From: Cellulosimicrobium protaetiae
GTDB taxonomy: Bacteria > Actinomycetota > Actinomycetes > Actinomycetales > Cellulomonadaceae
Assembly (NCBI RefSeq): GCF_009708005.2
Contig: NZ_CP052757.1
Span: 496,001-560,000, forward strand
Direction of reading: 5' to 3'
DNA: 64,000 nucleotides
Shown: piece after piece, positions 53,384 to 62,804 of the stretch
Layout: each line of letters starts with the position of its first letter
How positions within the stretch are numbered: the first letter of the stretch is position 1
Position numbers and translations under genes: made by a program
The notes under the pieces: model-generated
Seen by the model: only the letters and a program-made list of their open reading frames with translations
Database searches by the model: none
Told to the model about the DNA's origin: nothing

Positions 53384-54526
53384 TCAGGCGCAGTCGACGC
53401 CCGCGTACGGGGTCTCGACGACGGCGGGGCCGTGGCCGGTCGCTACGGTCAGCGTGGCCGTGCCCGGCTCGACGGACGCGGACCGCGTGCTGAACGACTG
53501 GTAGGCGTTGCGGCCTGCCGGGACGCCGGTGAACGAGCGCTCGCCCGCGGGCGTGCCGAGGGTGAGGTCGACGGGCTCCTCCCCGACGTTCAGCGCGCGC
53601 ACCGCGACGTGAGCCGTCCCGGCCAGGCACCGCGCATCGACCTCGACGTGGACGGGCGGGAGCTCCCGGACCCGGACGTCGCGGTACGACACGACGTCCG
53701 GTGCCGAGCCGTGGGCCTGGAGCCCGACGTACCCGACGAGGCCGCGGGTGCTCGAGTCCGGGTCGAGCGGGCGGCCGGGGAACGGGACGCCGGGCAGGTT
53801 CTCGTACTCGTTGATGACGACCCCGTCGCGGATCACCGTGTAGTGCTGCCCGACGACGCGGACCTCCAGCTCGTTCCACGTGCCCTTCGCGGTGGGCATC
53901 GCACGGTCGAGGCCGATGTCCGCGAAGCCGTAGACCGACCCGGTCTTGCGGGGGTCGTTCGACCCGCCCTCGGGGGAGTCGTTGACCTGGATCTCGTGCC
54001 CGCAGTTGACCGCGATCCACGAGAGGTTGCCCGTCTCGTTGCCGTTGAACGTCGTCGGGCACCCCTCGACGGGTCCGGACAGGTCGGGGAAGCGCACCTG
54101 CACGCCGCTGTTGGCGCGCGCGTCCCCGGGCGCGTCGTCGCGGAACTGCACGACGAGCGAGAAGTCGCCGTACTGGCGCACCGGGTACCAGAGCGTGCCG
54201 AACCCGCCGCCCGCGCCCGCCCGGGAGCGGATCGTCCCGTCGTCGAGCAGGTCGAACCCGCCGTCGCCCGCGTACTCCCAGGCCTCGAACGACTCCGCGG
54301 TCCCGTCGAAGATCACGTCGTAGGTGTCGTCGGAGGCCGCGGTGGCGGCGGCCTCGGGCCCGGCGGCCTTCGGTGCGACGGACTCCGGTGCGACGGTCTC
54401 CGATACCGACGGCACGACGGCCGCGGCCGGCGCCGCCAGCACGACCCCGACGACGAGCGCGGTCGCCCCGGCGAGACGGGCGCGGTGCGCCCGGCGGCGG
54501 GCGGACGGACGGGTCGTGCTCGACAT
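53384..54526 (-). CDS. Secreted DUF1080 (3-keto-disaccharide hydrolase-like) protein
   Basis: A 380-residue exported protein: signal ARLAGATALVVGVVLAAPAAA, Ala/Pro/Val-rich stretch, then a laminin-G-like DUF1080 fold (DVIFDGTAESFEAWEYAG, GFGTLWYPVRQYGDFSLVVQF, NSGVQVRFPDL, GTWNELEVRVVGQHYTVIRDG, GLVGYVGLQAHG). DUF1080 proteins include 3-keto-glucoside hydrolases and glycan-binding proteins. The last 85 residues are a distinct Cys-bracketed domain clearly related to the end of the GH144 protein. ATG at 54526 has GAGGGAG upstream. A role in glycan processing outside the cell is likely, but the substrate is unknown. Confidence 0.87.
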   Translation of the reverse strand: MSSTTRPSARRRAHRARLAGATALVVGVVLAAPAAAVVPSVSETVAPESVAPKAAGPEAAATAASDDTYDVIFDGTAESFEAWEYAGDGGFDLLDDGTIRSRAGAGGGFGTLWYPVRQYGDFSLVVQFRDDAPGDARANSGVQVRFPDLSGPVEGCPTTFNGNETGNLSWIAVNCGHEIQVNDSPEGGSNDPRKTGSVYGFADIGLDRAMPTAKGTWNELEVRVVGQHYTVIRDGVVINEYENLPGVPFPGRPLDPDSSTRGLVGYVGLQAHGSAPDVVSYRDVRVRELPPVHVEVDARCLAGTAHVAVRALNVGEEPVDLTLGTPAGERSFTGVPAGRNAYQSFSTRSASVEPGTATLTVATGHGPAVVETPYAGVDCA

Positions 54527-54655
54527 CGGAACTCCCTCGTTCGACGCTTGTCCCTCCACCTTCGCACGGATGCCCGGGGCTCTCCACGGCACGACCGCGC
54601 GCACGACCGCGCGCCCGCCTCGCGGCCGACTTCGGCGTGAGCCGCACCCCGCGCG

Positions 54656-55093
54656 TCAGACCGGTCCGGCCGTCCCGTCGTGCGAGGTGGCGGAGCGGGC
54701 AGGGATCTCGGCCGCCTTCTCCCACGAGCCGACGGTGCGCCCGTCGCTCGTCTCGAGCCGGAACGGTGCGAGCGGGAGGTTCCCGGCGCGGCGGCGGGCC
54801 CGGAGCACGTCCATCGCGTCGTCGTCGCTGCCCGCGCCGAACGGTTCGCCACGCCGGGCCCCGGTCGCCGTGACGACGCGGTAGCTGGTCAGGAGGTCGT
54901 CGTCGTGATGCACCTCGTCGGCGACCGCGGCGACCTCCTGGGCGACCTCGAGGTTCGGCAGCGCGACCCAGGTGCGTCCGGGCCCGTCGAGCGTCCAGGT
55001 GTCGGAACCCTCGCGGCGGATCACGTACTCGCGCGAGGCGTTGCGGGCGCGCCAGGTCCCGTCGTCTACGGCAGTCCAGGTGAGCATGTTCAT
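54656..55093 (-). CDS. Small hypothetical protein
   Basis: About 145 residues from ATG at 55093. It contains WRARNASREYVIRREGSDTW, DGPGRTWVALPNLEVAQEVA and an RRRAGNLPLAPFRLETSDG stretch. It has no signal peptide or membrane segment and no family that I recognise. The frame is open upstream to 55222, but codons there look less gene-like. The ribosome site is weak, so the start is uncertain. It stands alone between two leftward and rightward units. Confidence 0.55.
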   Translation of the reverse strand: MNMLTWTAVDDGTWRARNASREYVIRREGSDTWTLDGPGRTWVALPNLEVAQEVAAVADEVHHDDDLLTSYRVVTATGARRGEPFGAGSDDDAMDVLRARRRAGNLPLAPFRLETSDGRTVGSWEKAAEIPARSATSHDGTAGPV

Positions 55094-55601
55094 GAGCTGG
55101 TGCGGGTCGGACGGCGTCCAGTCTCTCGTCGGTCGAGCAGTTCCCCCTGCCGTCGTCCTACGACCCACCCGCAGCGTACGCGCACCGCCCGCGGCGCGGG
55201 TCCACCTCGAGGAGGAGATCACGCATCGCGCGCGTCACACGGAGTCGGCCGTGCGACGGACCCCGCGCTACGCGCAGGGGACTCAGGTGGGCGGGGAGCG
55301 GTGAGGTCTCTCCCTCGGGTCAGCTCCCGGTTCTCTCCCGCGGGATCGGGGTCTGCCTCCGCGAGCCCTTGCTCTCGCGGCCGGGGTGAGCGCCGGGCAT
55401 GCTCGAAGGTGACGGTTCGGTGACGGAATCTGCTCGACTCTGGACGCCCTCCCGCGTAACATGCTTCTATGTGACGGTAACGAGCAGGAAACGATCGTGA
55501 TCTATCAATGGTGATGACAGATCCGGTCGTTCCTCCCGGGCCGTGTGCCTCACGCGGACCGGACCGATCGACCTCATGGCAACGAAGCGGAGGACAAGGA
55601 C
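55094..55601. other. Intergenic region with promoter of the second sugar operon
   Basis: About 500 bases without a supported gene. TCGACT (55434-55439) and TAACAT (55457-55462), spaced 17 bases, form a plausible promoter. GTAACAT and ATGTGAC (55456-55475) make an imperfect dyad over the -10. The direct repeat GGTGACGG occurs twice just upstream (near 55408-55426) and TGTGACGG once at 55470. These could bind the DeoR regulator of the operon. Confidence 0.45.
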
Positions 55602-56885
55602 ATGAAGGACGCGAACACGCGGCGCACGGCCTCGACGGCGAGCCGGCCGCTGCGCCTGGTGGCGCTCACGGCGGTCGCGGGGCTGGCGCTCTCGGCGTGC
55701 GGATTCGGCGGGCAGGGCGGCGGTGGCGGTGACGAGGGCGACGGCACGACCATCGACCTGCTCGTCCCGACGTACTCCGACCAGACGAAGTCGCTGTGGG
55801 AGACGGTCATCGCGGGCTTCGAGGAGGAGAACCCGGACGTCACGGTCAACCTCGAGGTCCAGTCCTGGGACAACATCAACGACGTGGTGCGCACCAAGGT
55901 GCAGTCGGACCAGGCGCCGGACATCCTCAACATCGACGCGTTCGCGGGCTTCGTCGAGGACGACCTGCTCTACCCGGCGGACGAGGTGCTCTCGCCCGAC
56001 ACGATCGCGGACTTCCAGGAGTCCTTCGTCGAGAACGCGTCGATGGACGGCACGCAGTACGGCCTGCCGCTCATCGCGTCGGCGCGCACCATGTTCTACA
56101 ACAAGGACCTGTTCACGCAGGCCGGCCTCGACCCCGAGGCTCCGCCCGCCACGTGGGACGAGCTCAAGGACGCCGCGACGAAGATCTCGGCGCTCGGCGG
56201 GGGCACGTACGGCTACGGACTGCCCCTCGGCTCCGAGGAGGCGCAGGCCGAGACGGCGATCTGGTTCTTCGGCAACGGCGGCGGCTACGGCGACGCGTCC
56301 GAGATCACGGTCGACACCCCGGAGAACCTCGAGGCCACGCAGTTCTTCCAGAGCCTCGCCGTGGACGGCGTGACCCAGCCCGACGCGGGGGCGACCGACC
56401 GCACGCCGCTCATCGACGTGTTCATCCAGGGCAAGATCGGCATGATCGTGGGCCTTCCCCCGACGATCGGCCAGATCGCGGACAAGAACCCCGACCTGAA
56501 CTACGGCACGGCGCCCGTCGCGACGAAGGACGGCTCGCCCGTGACGCTCGGCGTCGCCGACCACCTCATGGCGTTCAAGAACGACGGCGACAAGCAGGAC
56601 GCGATCACGGCGTTCCTCGACTACTACTACTCGCCCGAGGTCTACGTGCCGTGGGTCGACGCCGAGGGCTTCATCCCGGTGACGAAGTCGGGCGGCGAGG
56701 AGCTCGCGACGAAGGAGTCGATCGCGCCGTTCCTCGAGCTGCTGCCCGACGCGCAGTTCTACCCGTCCACGAACCCGCAGTGGTCGGCCACGCAGGGGGC
56801 GATCCAGTCCCTCGTCGGGCAGGTCGCCCAGGGCAAGGACGCGCAGTCGGTCCTCACCGAGATCCAGGGCAAGGCCGACGAGTGA
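55602..56885 (+). CDS. Sugar ABC transporter substrate-binding lipoprotein
   Basis: A 427-residue lipoprotein. The signal LRLVALTAVAGLALSACG has a lipobox Cys followed by a Gly-rich spacer. The solute-binding family 1 fold shows TIDLLVPTYSDQTKSLWETV, GLPLIASARTMFYNKDLF and IFIQGKIGMIVGLPP-like stretches. ATG at 55602 has GGAGGACAAGGA upstream. First gene of a rightward eight-gene operon. The catabolic genes that follow suggest an amino sugar or galactosamine derivative as ligand. Confidence 0.93.
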   Translation: MKDANTRRTASTASRPLRLVALTAVAGLALSACGFGGQGGGGGDEGDGTTIDLLVPTYSDQTKSLWETVIAGFEEENPDVTVNLEVQSWDNINDVVRTKVQSDQAPDILNIDAFAGFVEDDLLYPADEVLSPDTIADFQESFVENASMDGTQYGLPLIASARTMFYNKDLFTQAGLDPEAPPATWDELKDAATKISALGGGTYGYGLPLGSEEAQAETAIWFFGNGGGYGDASEITVDTPENLEATQFFQSLAVDGVTQPDAGATDRTPLIDVFIQGKIGMIVGLPPTIGQIADKNPDLNYGTAPVATKDGSPVTLGVADHLMAFKNDGDKQDAITAFLDYYYSPEVYVPWVDAEGFIPVTKSGGEELATKESIAPFLELLPDAQFYPSTNPQWSATQGAIQSLVGQVAQGKDAQSVLTEIQGKADE

Positions 56886-56991
56886 CGCGTCGGTGACGAC
56901 CGCCGGGCGGCGGGATCCCCACCCCGCCGCCCGGCGCGCCGTCGCCCTCGCACCGTCCACGACCTCACCCCGGCACCCTGAGGACCACACG

Positions 56992-57981
56992 ATGACCACC
57001 GACACGACAGGCACCCAGGCCGGTGCCACGACGGCGAGCCCCGCGCCGCCGTCGGACCACCACGCCGCGCCACCGGGCGCGGACGACCGCTCCCGCCGCA
57101 CCTGGCGCGGCACGCTCTCCGCCCTCCCGTGGATCGGGCCGAGCATCGCCCTCATCGCCCTGATCGTGCTGTTCCCCGCGGGCGTCATGATCTTCAACTC
57201 GACGCGCGACATCTCGCAGTCCGGGGTGGACCGGGGGAGCGCGGGTCTCGAGAACTACGCCGACGTCTTCGCGATCGACGCCCTGCCGCGCGTGCTGCTC
57301 AACACCGTCGTGTGGGTCGTCGTGGTCGTCGGGCTGACCGTCGTCATCTCGCTCGCGCTCGCGAACTTCCTCGACAAGCAGTTCCCGGGCCGCCAGCTCG
57401 TGCGCCTGGCCGTGATCGTGCCGTGGGCGGCGAGCGTCGTCATGACGACGACGGTCGTCTACTACGGCCTGCAGCCCAACTACGGGATCTTCAACCAGTT
57501 CCTCGCCGACATCGGCATCCTCGAGGTGGCCGACTACGGCTTCACGAAGAACGCGACGTCCGCCTTCCTCGTGGCGATCGTCGTCGCGGTGTTCGTGTCC
57601 CTCCCGTTCACGACGTACACGATCCTCGCCGGCCTCCAGGCCGTCCCGCACGAGGTCGTCGAGGCCGCGCGCATGGACGGCGCGTCGAGGTCGCGCACGT
57701 ACTTCTCGGTGATCCTGCCGCAGCTCAAGCCCGCGCTGTCGGTGGCGGCGCTCATCAACATCATCAACGTCTTCAACTCGCTGCCGATCCTGCGGATCAT
57801 GACCGGCTCCATCCCCGGCTACGACGCGGACACGACGACGACGCTCATCTTCAAGCTCATCCAGTCGGACCGTCGTGTCGACCTCGCGTCCGCGCTGTCC
57901 GTCGTGAACTTCGCGATCGTCATCCTCGTGATCGTCGCGTACATGCGGATCGTCAAGCCCATGAAGGGAGTGGACGAGTGA
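56992..57981 (+). CDS. ABC sugar transporter permease (MalF-like)
   Basis: A 329-residue permease. A long hydrophilic N-terminus is followed by LPWIGPSIALIALIVLFPAGVMIF, and the EAA loop is EAARMDGASRSRTYFSVILP. ATG at 56992 follows TGAGGACC. The stop overlaps the next permease by 4 bases. Confidence 0.93.
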   Translation: MTTDTTGTQAGATTASPAPPSDHHAAPPGADDRSRRTWRGTLSALPWIGPSIALIALIVLFPAGVMIFNSTRDISQSGVDRGSAGLENYADVFAIDALPRVLLNTVVWVVVVVGLTVVISLALANFLDKQFPGRQLVRLAVIVPWAASVVMTTTVVYYGLQPNYGIFNQFLADIGILEVADYGFTKNATSAFLVAIVVAVFVSLPFTTYTILAGLQAVPHEVVEAARMDGASRSRTYFSVILPQLKPALSVAALINIINVFNSLPILRIMTGSIPGYDADTTTTLIFKLIQSDRRVDLASALSVVNFAIVILVIVAYMRIVKPMKGVDE

Positions 57982-58910
57982 GCACCACGACGCAGCACGG
58001 TCCCGCCCCGGCGTCGACCCCGTCCGGCGCGCGCACCCCGCAGCCCCGCCGCAAGGCCTCGAAGTACCGCACGGGCGGCCCCGGCGCGCACGGCTCGATC
58101 ACGGGCCGCGTGATCGCGGGGTTCCTGGTCGCGGCGATCTTCCTCGTCCCGTACCTCGTCATGCTGTTCGGCTCGCTGAAGAGCCGGCCCGAGATCCTCC
58201 AGATCCCGCCGACGTACCTGCCGAACGAGTGGCACTTCGACAACTACGTGTCGATGTGGTCGACGCCGGAGACGCCGCTGCCGCAGAACCTCGTCTCGAC
58301 GATCGTCATCTCGGTCTTTGCGACGGTCCTCGTGCTCGTGGTCGCCGTCCCGGCGGCCTACTACACGGCCCGGTTCCGGTTCCCCGGCAGGCTCGCGTTC
58401 CTGTTCCTCGTGCTCGTCACGCAGATGCTCCAGCCGGCGGTGCTCGTCGCGGGTCTGTTCCGGCAGTTCCTCGCCTTCGGCATCGTCGACACGTGGCTCG
58501 CGATGATCCTCGTCAACGCGGCGTTCAACCTCGCGTTCGCGGTGTGGATCATGCACAGCTTCTTCGCGAGCGTGCCGAAGGAGGTCGACGAGGCCGCGCA
58601 GATCGACGGCGCGGGCCGGTGGACCGTCCTGTTCCGCATCAACCTGCCGCTCGTGTGGCCCGGCATCGTCACCGCGATCATCTTCACGTTCGTCGCGGCG
58701 TGGAACGAGTTCGCCGCGTCCCTCGTCATCCTCTCGACGGCAGGCAACCAGCCACTGTCGGTCGCTCTGACGAAGTTCATCGGGCAGTACGACTCCGCGT
58801 GGCAGTACGTGTTCGGGGTCTCGATCGTGGCGATCGTCCCCGTCATCATCCTCTTTGCGATCATCGAGAAGCGCCTCGTCGGAGGCCTGACCGCAGGGAG
58901 TATCAAATGA
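57978..58910 (+). CDS. ABC sugar transporter permease (MalG-like)
   Basis: A 310-residue permease with six membrane segments (VIAGFLVAAIFLVPYLVMLFG first) and EAA loop DEAAQIDGAGRWTVLFRINLP. It starts with GTG overlapping the previous stop (GTGA) and ends overlapping the regulator start (ATGA), so three genes are translationally chained. The ATPase must come from elsewhere. Confidence 0.93.
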   Translation: MSTTTQHGPAPASTPSGARTPQPRRKASKYRTGGPGAHGSITGRVIAGFLVAAIFLVPYLVMLFGSLKSRPEILQIPPTYLPNEWHFDNYVSMWSTPETPLPQNLVSTIVISVFATVLVLVVAVPAAYYTARFRFPGRLAFLFLVLVTQMLQPAVLVAGLFRQFLAFGIVDTWLAMILVNAAFNLAFAVWIMHSFFASVPKEVDEAAQIDGAGRWTVLFRINLPLVWPGIVTAIIFTFVAAWNEFAASLVILSTAGNQPLSVALTKFIGQYDSAWQYVFGVSIVAIVPVIILFAIIEKRLVGGLTAGSIK

Positions 58911-59758
58911 CCACACACCTCACGGGCGACCTCGCGGACCAGCCCGGCCTCGCCGGTCTGAGCAAGTCCGTCCGCTGGGAGCGCATGCTCGCCCTCCTCG
59001 CCGACCGTCGCCGCCTGTCCGTGACGGAGGTGGCCGACGAGTTCGGCATCTCCGAGTCGACGGTGCGCCGCGACTTCGACCAGATGGCCGCGCGGCAGCT
59101 CGCGCACCGCACGCACGGCGGCGTCGTCGCGGCGTCCGTCGCGTACGGGCTGCCGCGCCGGTACAGCAAGCAGGTCGAGGACAAGCAGCGCGTCGCGGCG
59201 GCGGCGGCCGCCCTCGTCCTCGAGCGGTACACCGCGCCCGTCGTCGGCCTCAACGGCGGCACGACGACGACGCTGGTCGCCAAGGCGCTGGGTGAGCAGA
59301 CGGAGGAGACGTCGGAGGACGCGCTCCAGCAGAGCGGCCACGCGCTGACGGTCGTGACGAGCGCGCTGAACATCGCGACGGAGCTCGTCCTGCGCCCGCA
59401 GGTCCGCACCGTCTGCCTCGGCGGCACGGCGCGCGCGCAGTCCTACGAGCTCACGGGCCCGGCCGCGATCCAGATGGCGCGCACGCTGTGGCTCGACGTC
59501 CTCGTCCTCGGGATGCTCGGCATCGACGCCGCCGCGGGCCTGACGTGCGGCGACCCCGACGAGGCCGGAGTGACGACGGCGCTCGTCGAGCGGTCCCGGT
59601 CGGTCGTCGCGGTCGGCACGTCGGACAAGGTCGGCACCCGCTCCTTCGCCCAGATCTGCGAGATCTCGCAGGTCACCACCCTCGTCACCGACAGCGGCGC
59701 CACCACCGACGTCCTCGACCCCCTCCGTGAGGCGGGCGTCGAGGTCGTCGTCGTGTAG
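58907..59758 (+). CDS. DeoR-family transcriptional regulator
   Basis: A 283-residue regulator with the DeoR helix-turn-helix (RRRLSVTEVADEFGISESTV, RRDFDQM) and a sugar-phosphate-sensing C-terminal domain (VVGLNGGTTTTLVAKAL, VLGMLGIDAAAGLTCGD, VAVGTSDKVGTRSFAQI). Such regulators respond to phosphorylated pathway intermediates. It is embedded in the operon it probably controls, between transporter and enzymes. Confidence 0.93.
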   Translation: MTTHLTGDLADQPGLAGLSKSVRWERMLALLADRRRLSVTEVADEFGISESTVRRDFDQMAARQLAHRTHGGVVAASVAYGLPRRYSKQVEDKQRVAAAAAALVLERYTAPVVGLNGGTTTTLVAKALGEQTEETSEDALQQSGHALTVVTSALNIATELVLRPQVRTVCLGGTARAQSYELTGPAAIQMARTLWLDVLVLGMLGIDAAAGLTCGDPDEAGVTTALVERSRSVVAVGTSDKVGTRSFAQICEISQVTTLVTDSGATTDVLDPLREAGVEVVVV

Positions 59759-59821
59759 CGGCGTCGGTCACGCGCGCCCGGCGCCCGCCGGACGCTGCAT
59801 CGCAGAAAGGTACTGAGCACC

Positions 59822-60718
59822 ATGACCACGACCCACGTCAGCGCGGAGATCGCGAGCCAGCCCGAGGTGTGGCGCCGGGCGGCCGAGCTCGCCGCCCGGA
59901 GCACCGACGTCCTCCCGCAGGCGGGTGAGCGCGTCGCCGTCGTGGGGTGCGGGACCTCGTGGTTCGTGGCGCAGGCGTACGCGGCCCGCCGCGAGGAGCT
60001 CGGGCTGGGCGAGACCGACGCGTTCGCGGGCAGCGAGTTCCCGACCGCGCGCCGCTACGACCGCGTCGTGGCCATCACGCGGTCGGGCACGACGACGGAG
60101 ATCCTCCAGCTCCTCGAGACGTTCCGCGGCGAGCTGCGCACCCTCGTGCTCGTCGGCGACCCGACCTCCCCGGGCGCGACCGCCGCGGACGACGCGGTCG
60201 TCATGGAGTTCGCCGACGAGCAGTCGGTCGTGCAGACCCGGTTCGCGACCGCGGCCCTGAGCCTGCTGCGCGCCTCGCTCGGGGACGACGTCGAGAAGCT
60301 CGCGCTCGCCGCCGAGGAGGCCGTGACGTGGGAGGTTCCCGCCGAGCACCTCGACCGCTCGCAGTTCACCTTCCTCGGGCGGGGGTTCTCCGTCGGGCTC
60401 GCGAACGAGGCCGCGCTGAAGATGCGCGAGGCGTCGCTCGCGTGGGCCGAGTCGTACCCGGCCATGGACTACCGCCACGGCCCGATCAGCATCTCCGACG
60501 CCACGAGCGTCGTGTACCTCCTGGGCGCGGAGGTCCCCGGCCTCGTGGACGACGTCGAGCGCACCGGGGCGCTGGCCGTGCGGTTCGACGAGGACCCGCA
60601 GGTCACGCTCGTGCGGCTGCAGCGGCTCGCGGTCGCGAACGCGGAGCGCAAGGGCCTCGACCCGGACGCGCCGCGCAACCTCACGCGGTCGATCATCCTC
60701 GACGCACCGGCGTCGTGA
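59822..60718 (+). CDS. SIS-domain sugar-phosphate deaminase/isomerase (AgaS-like)
   Basis: A 298-residue protein with two SIS domains: VAVVGCGTSWFVAQAYAARR, VVAITRSGTTTEILQLLE, then FTFLGRGFSVGLANEAALKM and SYPAMDYRHGPIS. It is the length of AgaS-type galactosamine-6-phosphate deaminase/isomerase rather than of full GlmS, as no glutaminase domain is present. The expected product would be tagatose 6-phosphate plus ammonia, inferred from the kinase and aldolase next to it. Glucosamine or another amino sugar is an alternative. The stop overlaps the ROK gene (GTGA). Confidence 0.85.
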   Translation: MTTTHVSAEIASQPEVWRRAAELAARSTDVLPQAGERVAVVGCGTSWFVAQAYAARREELGLGETDAFAGSEFPTARRYDRVVAITRSGTTTEILQLLETFRGELRTLVLVGDPTSPGATAADDAVVMEFADEQSVVQTRFATAALSLLRASLGDDVEKLALAAEEAVTWEVPAEHLDRSQFTFLGRGFSVGLANEAALKMREASLAWAESYPAMDYRHGPISISDATSVVYLLGAEVPGLVDDVERTGALAVRFDEDPQVTLVRLQRLAVANAERKGLDPDAPRNLTRSIILDAPAS

Positions 60719-61791
60719 GCGCGCGCACGACCCCGCCGGCCCCGTCCGCCGAGACGGTCGGCGGGCAGGGCGCGGGCCGCCCCGACGGCCCCGTCGTCGT
60801 CGCGCTCGACGTCGGCGGAACGGACATCAAGGCGGCGCTCGTCGACGCGGGCGGCGTGCTCCTCGAGCAGGTCACGCCGACGCGCGCCCAGGAGGGGCCC
60901 GAGGCGTCGTTCGCCGCGGTCCTCGCGGCGATCGCCGCCGTCCGGGAGCGCGTCCCCGCGGGCCGCGAGGTGGCCGCCGTCGGGCTCGCCGTGCCGGGGA
61001 CCGTCGACGAGGAGCACGGGGTCGTGGTCAACGCCGAGAACCTCGACTGGGTCGACCTGCCGGTGCGGGCGCACGCGGAGGAGGCGACGGGGCTGCCCGT
61101 CGGGTTCGGGCACGACGTGCGGGCGGGCGGACTCGCCGAGTGGCGCCTCGGAGCGGGGCGCGGGGCGCACAACCACGCGTACGTGTCCGTCGGCACCGGC
61201 ATCGCGGCGGCCGTCATCCTGCGCGGCGAGCCGTACGCGGCGCACGGCTGGGCCGGCGAGATCGGGCACGGGGGAGCGCGCGAGGGTGAGCCGTGCCCCT
61301 GCGGCGGGCGCGGTTGCGCCGAGACCTTCGCGTCGGCCGCGGGGATGGCGCGCGACTACCGCCGCCTCACCGGGGCGTCGGCGGACGACGTCCCGGGCGC
61401 GCGCGAGGTGCTCGCGCGGGCCGAGGCCGGGGACGACGTCGCGCGCGCCGTCTGGGAGCGCGGCGTCGACCGGCTCGGCGAGCTGGTCGCGGAGCTCGTG
61501 CGGTCGCTCGCGCTGCCCGTCGTCGTGGTGGGCGGCGGGCTCGTGCGCGCGGGCGACGCGCTGCTGCGGCCGCTCGACGCCGCCGTCCGCTCGTACCTCA
61601 CCATCCACCCCGTGCCGCGCCTCGTCCCGGCGGAGCTGGGTTCCGCGGCGGGCGTCCACGGCGCCGCCCTGCTGGGCTGGGACGCCGCGCGCGCCGCCGG
61701 TCACGACGTGCCGCGGCAGCACGCGGTGTCGGCACCCGCCGTCGCCCCGGCCGCTCGCGCGCTCGTCACCGCGGACGGGGTCACCCCGTGA
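60715..61791 (+). CDS. ROK-family sugar kinase
   Basis: A 358-residue ATP-dependent kinase. It has the phosphate-binding start VALDVGGTDIKAALVDAGG, VGLAVPGTVDEEHG, the catalytic-region GHDVRAGGLAEWRLGAG and the ROK zinc site GEIGHGGAREGEPCPCGG followed by RGCAE. There is no helix-turn-helix, so it is an enzyme and not a NagC-type regulator. Likely it phosphorylates the imported hexose or hexosamine. It is coupled by 4-base overlaps to both neighbours. Confidence 0.92.
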   Translation: MSARTTPPAPSAETVGGQGAGRPDGPVVVALDVGGTDIKAALVDAGGVLLEQVTPTRAQEGPEASFAAVLAAIAAVRERVPAGREVAAVGLAVPGTVDEEHGVVVNAENLDWVDLPVRAHAEEATGLPVGFGHDVRAGGLAEWRLGAGRGAHNHAYVSVGTGIAAAVILRGEPYAAHGWAGEIGHGGAREGEPCPCGGRGCAETFASAAGMARDYRRLTGASADDVPGAREVLARAEAGDDVARAVWERGVDRLGELVAELVRSLALPVVVVGGGLVRAGDALLRPLDAAVRSYLTIHPVPRLVPAELGSAAGVHGAALLGWDAARAAGHDVPRQHAVSAPAVAPAARALVTADGVTP

Positions 61792-62804
61792 CGGCCCGCG
61801 TCGTCGCGCTCACCCCGAACCCCGCGTGGGACGTCACGTACGGCGTCGACCGCCTCGTGCCCGGCGAGTCCCTGCGCGTGCGGACGGTCGTCGGCCGCGC
61901 GGGCGGCAAGGGCGTCAACGTCGCGCGCGTCGCCCGCGTGCTCGGGGCACCGAGCGTCGCGGTGTGCCCGCTCGGCGGCCCGCTCGCCGCACCCTTCGCC
62001 GCGGACCTCGACGCCGACGGTCAGCCGGCAGCCGTCGTGCCCGTGGCCGGCGCCGTGCGCCAGTCCGTCGCCGTGGTCCCCGCCCAGGCGGGGCCCGAGG
62101 ACCGCGGGCACCCCACCGTGCTCAACGAGCCGGGGCCCGCGCTCGACGACGCGGAGTGGGCGGCGCTCGTCGCCGCGTGCGTCGCGCAGGTCCGGCCGCC
62201 CGCAGGCGTCGGGGTGCCCGACGTCGGCCCGGAGGCTCCGCCCGGAGCCGCGGCGTCGGCCGTGGTCGCCACGGTCTCGGGGTCGCTGCCGCCCGGCACG
62301 ACGCGCGAGCGCGTCCTCGGGCTCGTCGGGGCGCTGCACGGCGCGGGCGCGCGCGTCCACGTCGACGTCTCGGGCCCCGGCCTGCTGTGGGCCGCCGACG
62401 CCGGGGCCGACCTGCTCAAGCCCAACCGGTCCGAGCTCGCGGAGGCGACCGGCGCGGACGACCTGGTCGACGGTGTCGCCGAGCTGTTCCGGCGCGGCGC
62501 GCGGGCCGTCGTCGTGACCGACGGCGAGCGCGGGCTCACCGCGTACGCGCCCGGCGCCGACACCGCGCGGCCCGTCGTGGTCGGCCGGGCACGCCTGGCC
62601 GAGCCCGTCGCCGGCAACCCCACCGGGGCCGGCGACGCGGCGATGGCCGCGCTCGCCGTCGACCCCGACCAGCCCTGGGCGCGACGCCTCGCGCTCGCCG
62701 CCGCGACGTCCGCCGCGGCCGTCCTGCAGCCCGTCGCGGGCGCCGTCGACCGCGCCGACGTCGACCGGCTGCACACCCACGTCCACACCGAACCGGAGAC
62801 CTGA
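61788..62804 (+). CDS. PfkB-family hexose-phosphate kinase (tagatose-6-phosphate or fructose-1-phosphate type)
   Basis: A 338-residue ribokinase-fold enzyme of the LacC/FruK subgroup. It has TPNPAWDVTYGVDRLVPGE, the GGKGVNVARVARVLGA motif and the ATP/catalytic signature VAGNPTGAGDAAMAALA, whose Asp is the base. It would produce a 1,6-bisphosphate from tagatose 6-phosphate (or fructose 1-phosphate). The neighbouring aldolase supports the first. The C-terminus is rich in Ala, and the start GTG overlaps the ROK stop. Confidence 0.9.
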   Translation: MTARVVALTPNPAWDVTYGVDRLVPGESLRVRTVVGRAGGKGVNVARVARVLGAPSVAVCPLGGPLAAPFAADLDADGQPAAVVPVAGAVRQSVAVVPAQAGPEDRGHPTVLNEPGPALDDAEWAALVAACVAQVRPPAGVGVPDVGPEAPPGAAASAVVATVSGSLPPGTTRERVLGLVGALHGAGARVHVDVSGPGLLWAADAGADLLKPNRSELAEATGADDLVDGVAELFRRGARAVVVTDGERGLTAYAPGADTARPVVVGRARLAEPVAGNPTGAGDAAMAALAVDPDQPWARRLALAAATSAAAVLQPVAGAVDRADVDRLHTHVHTEPET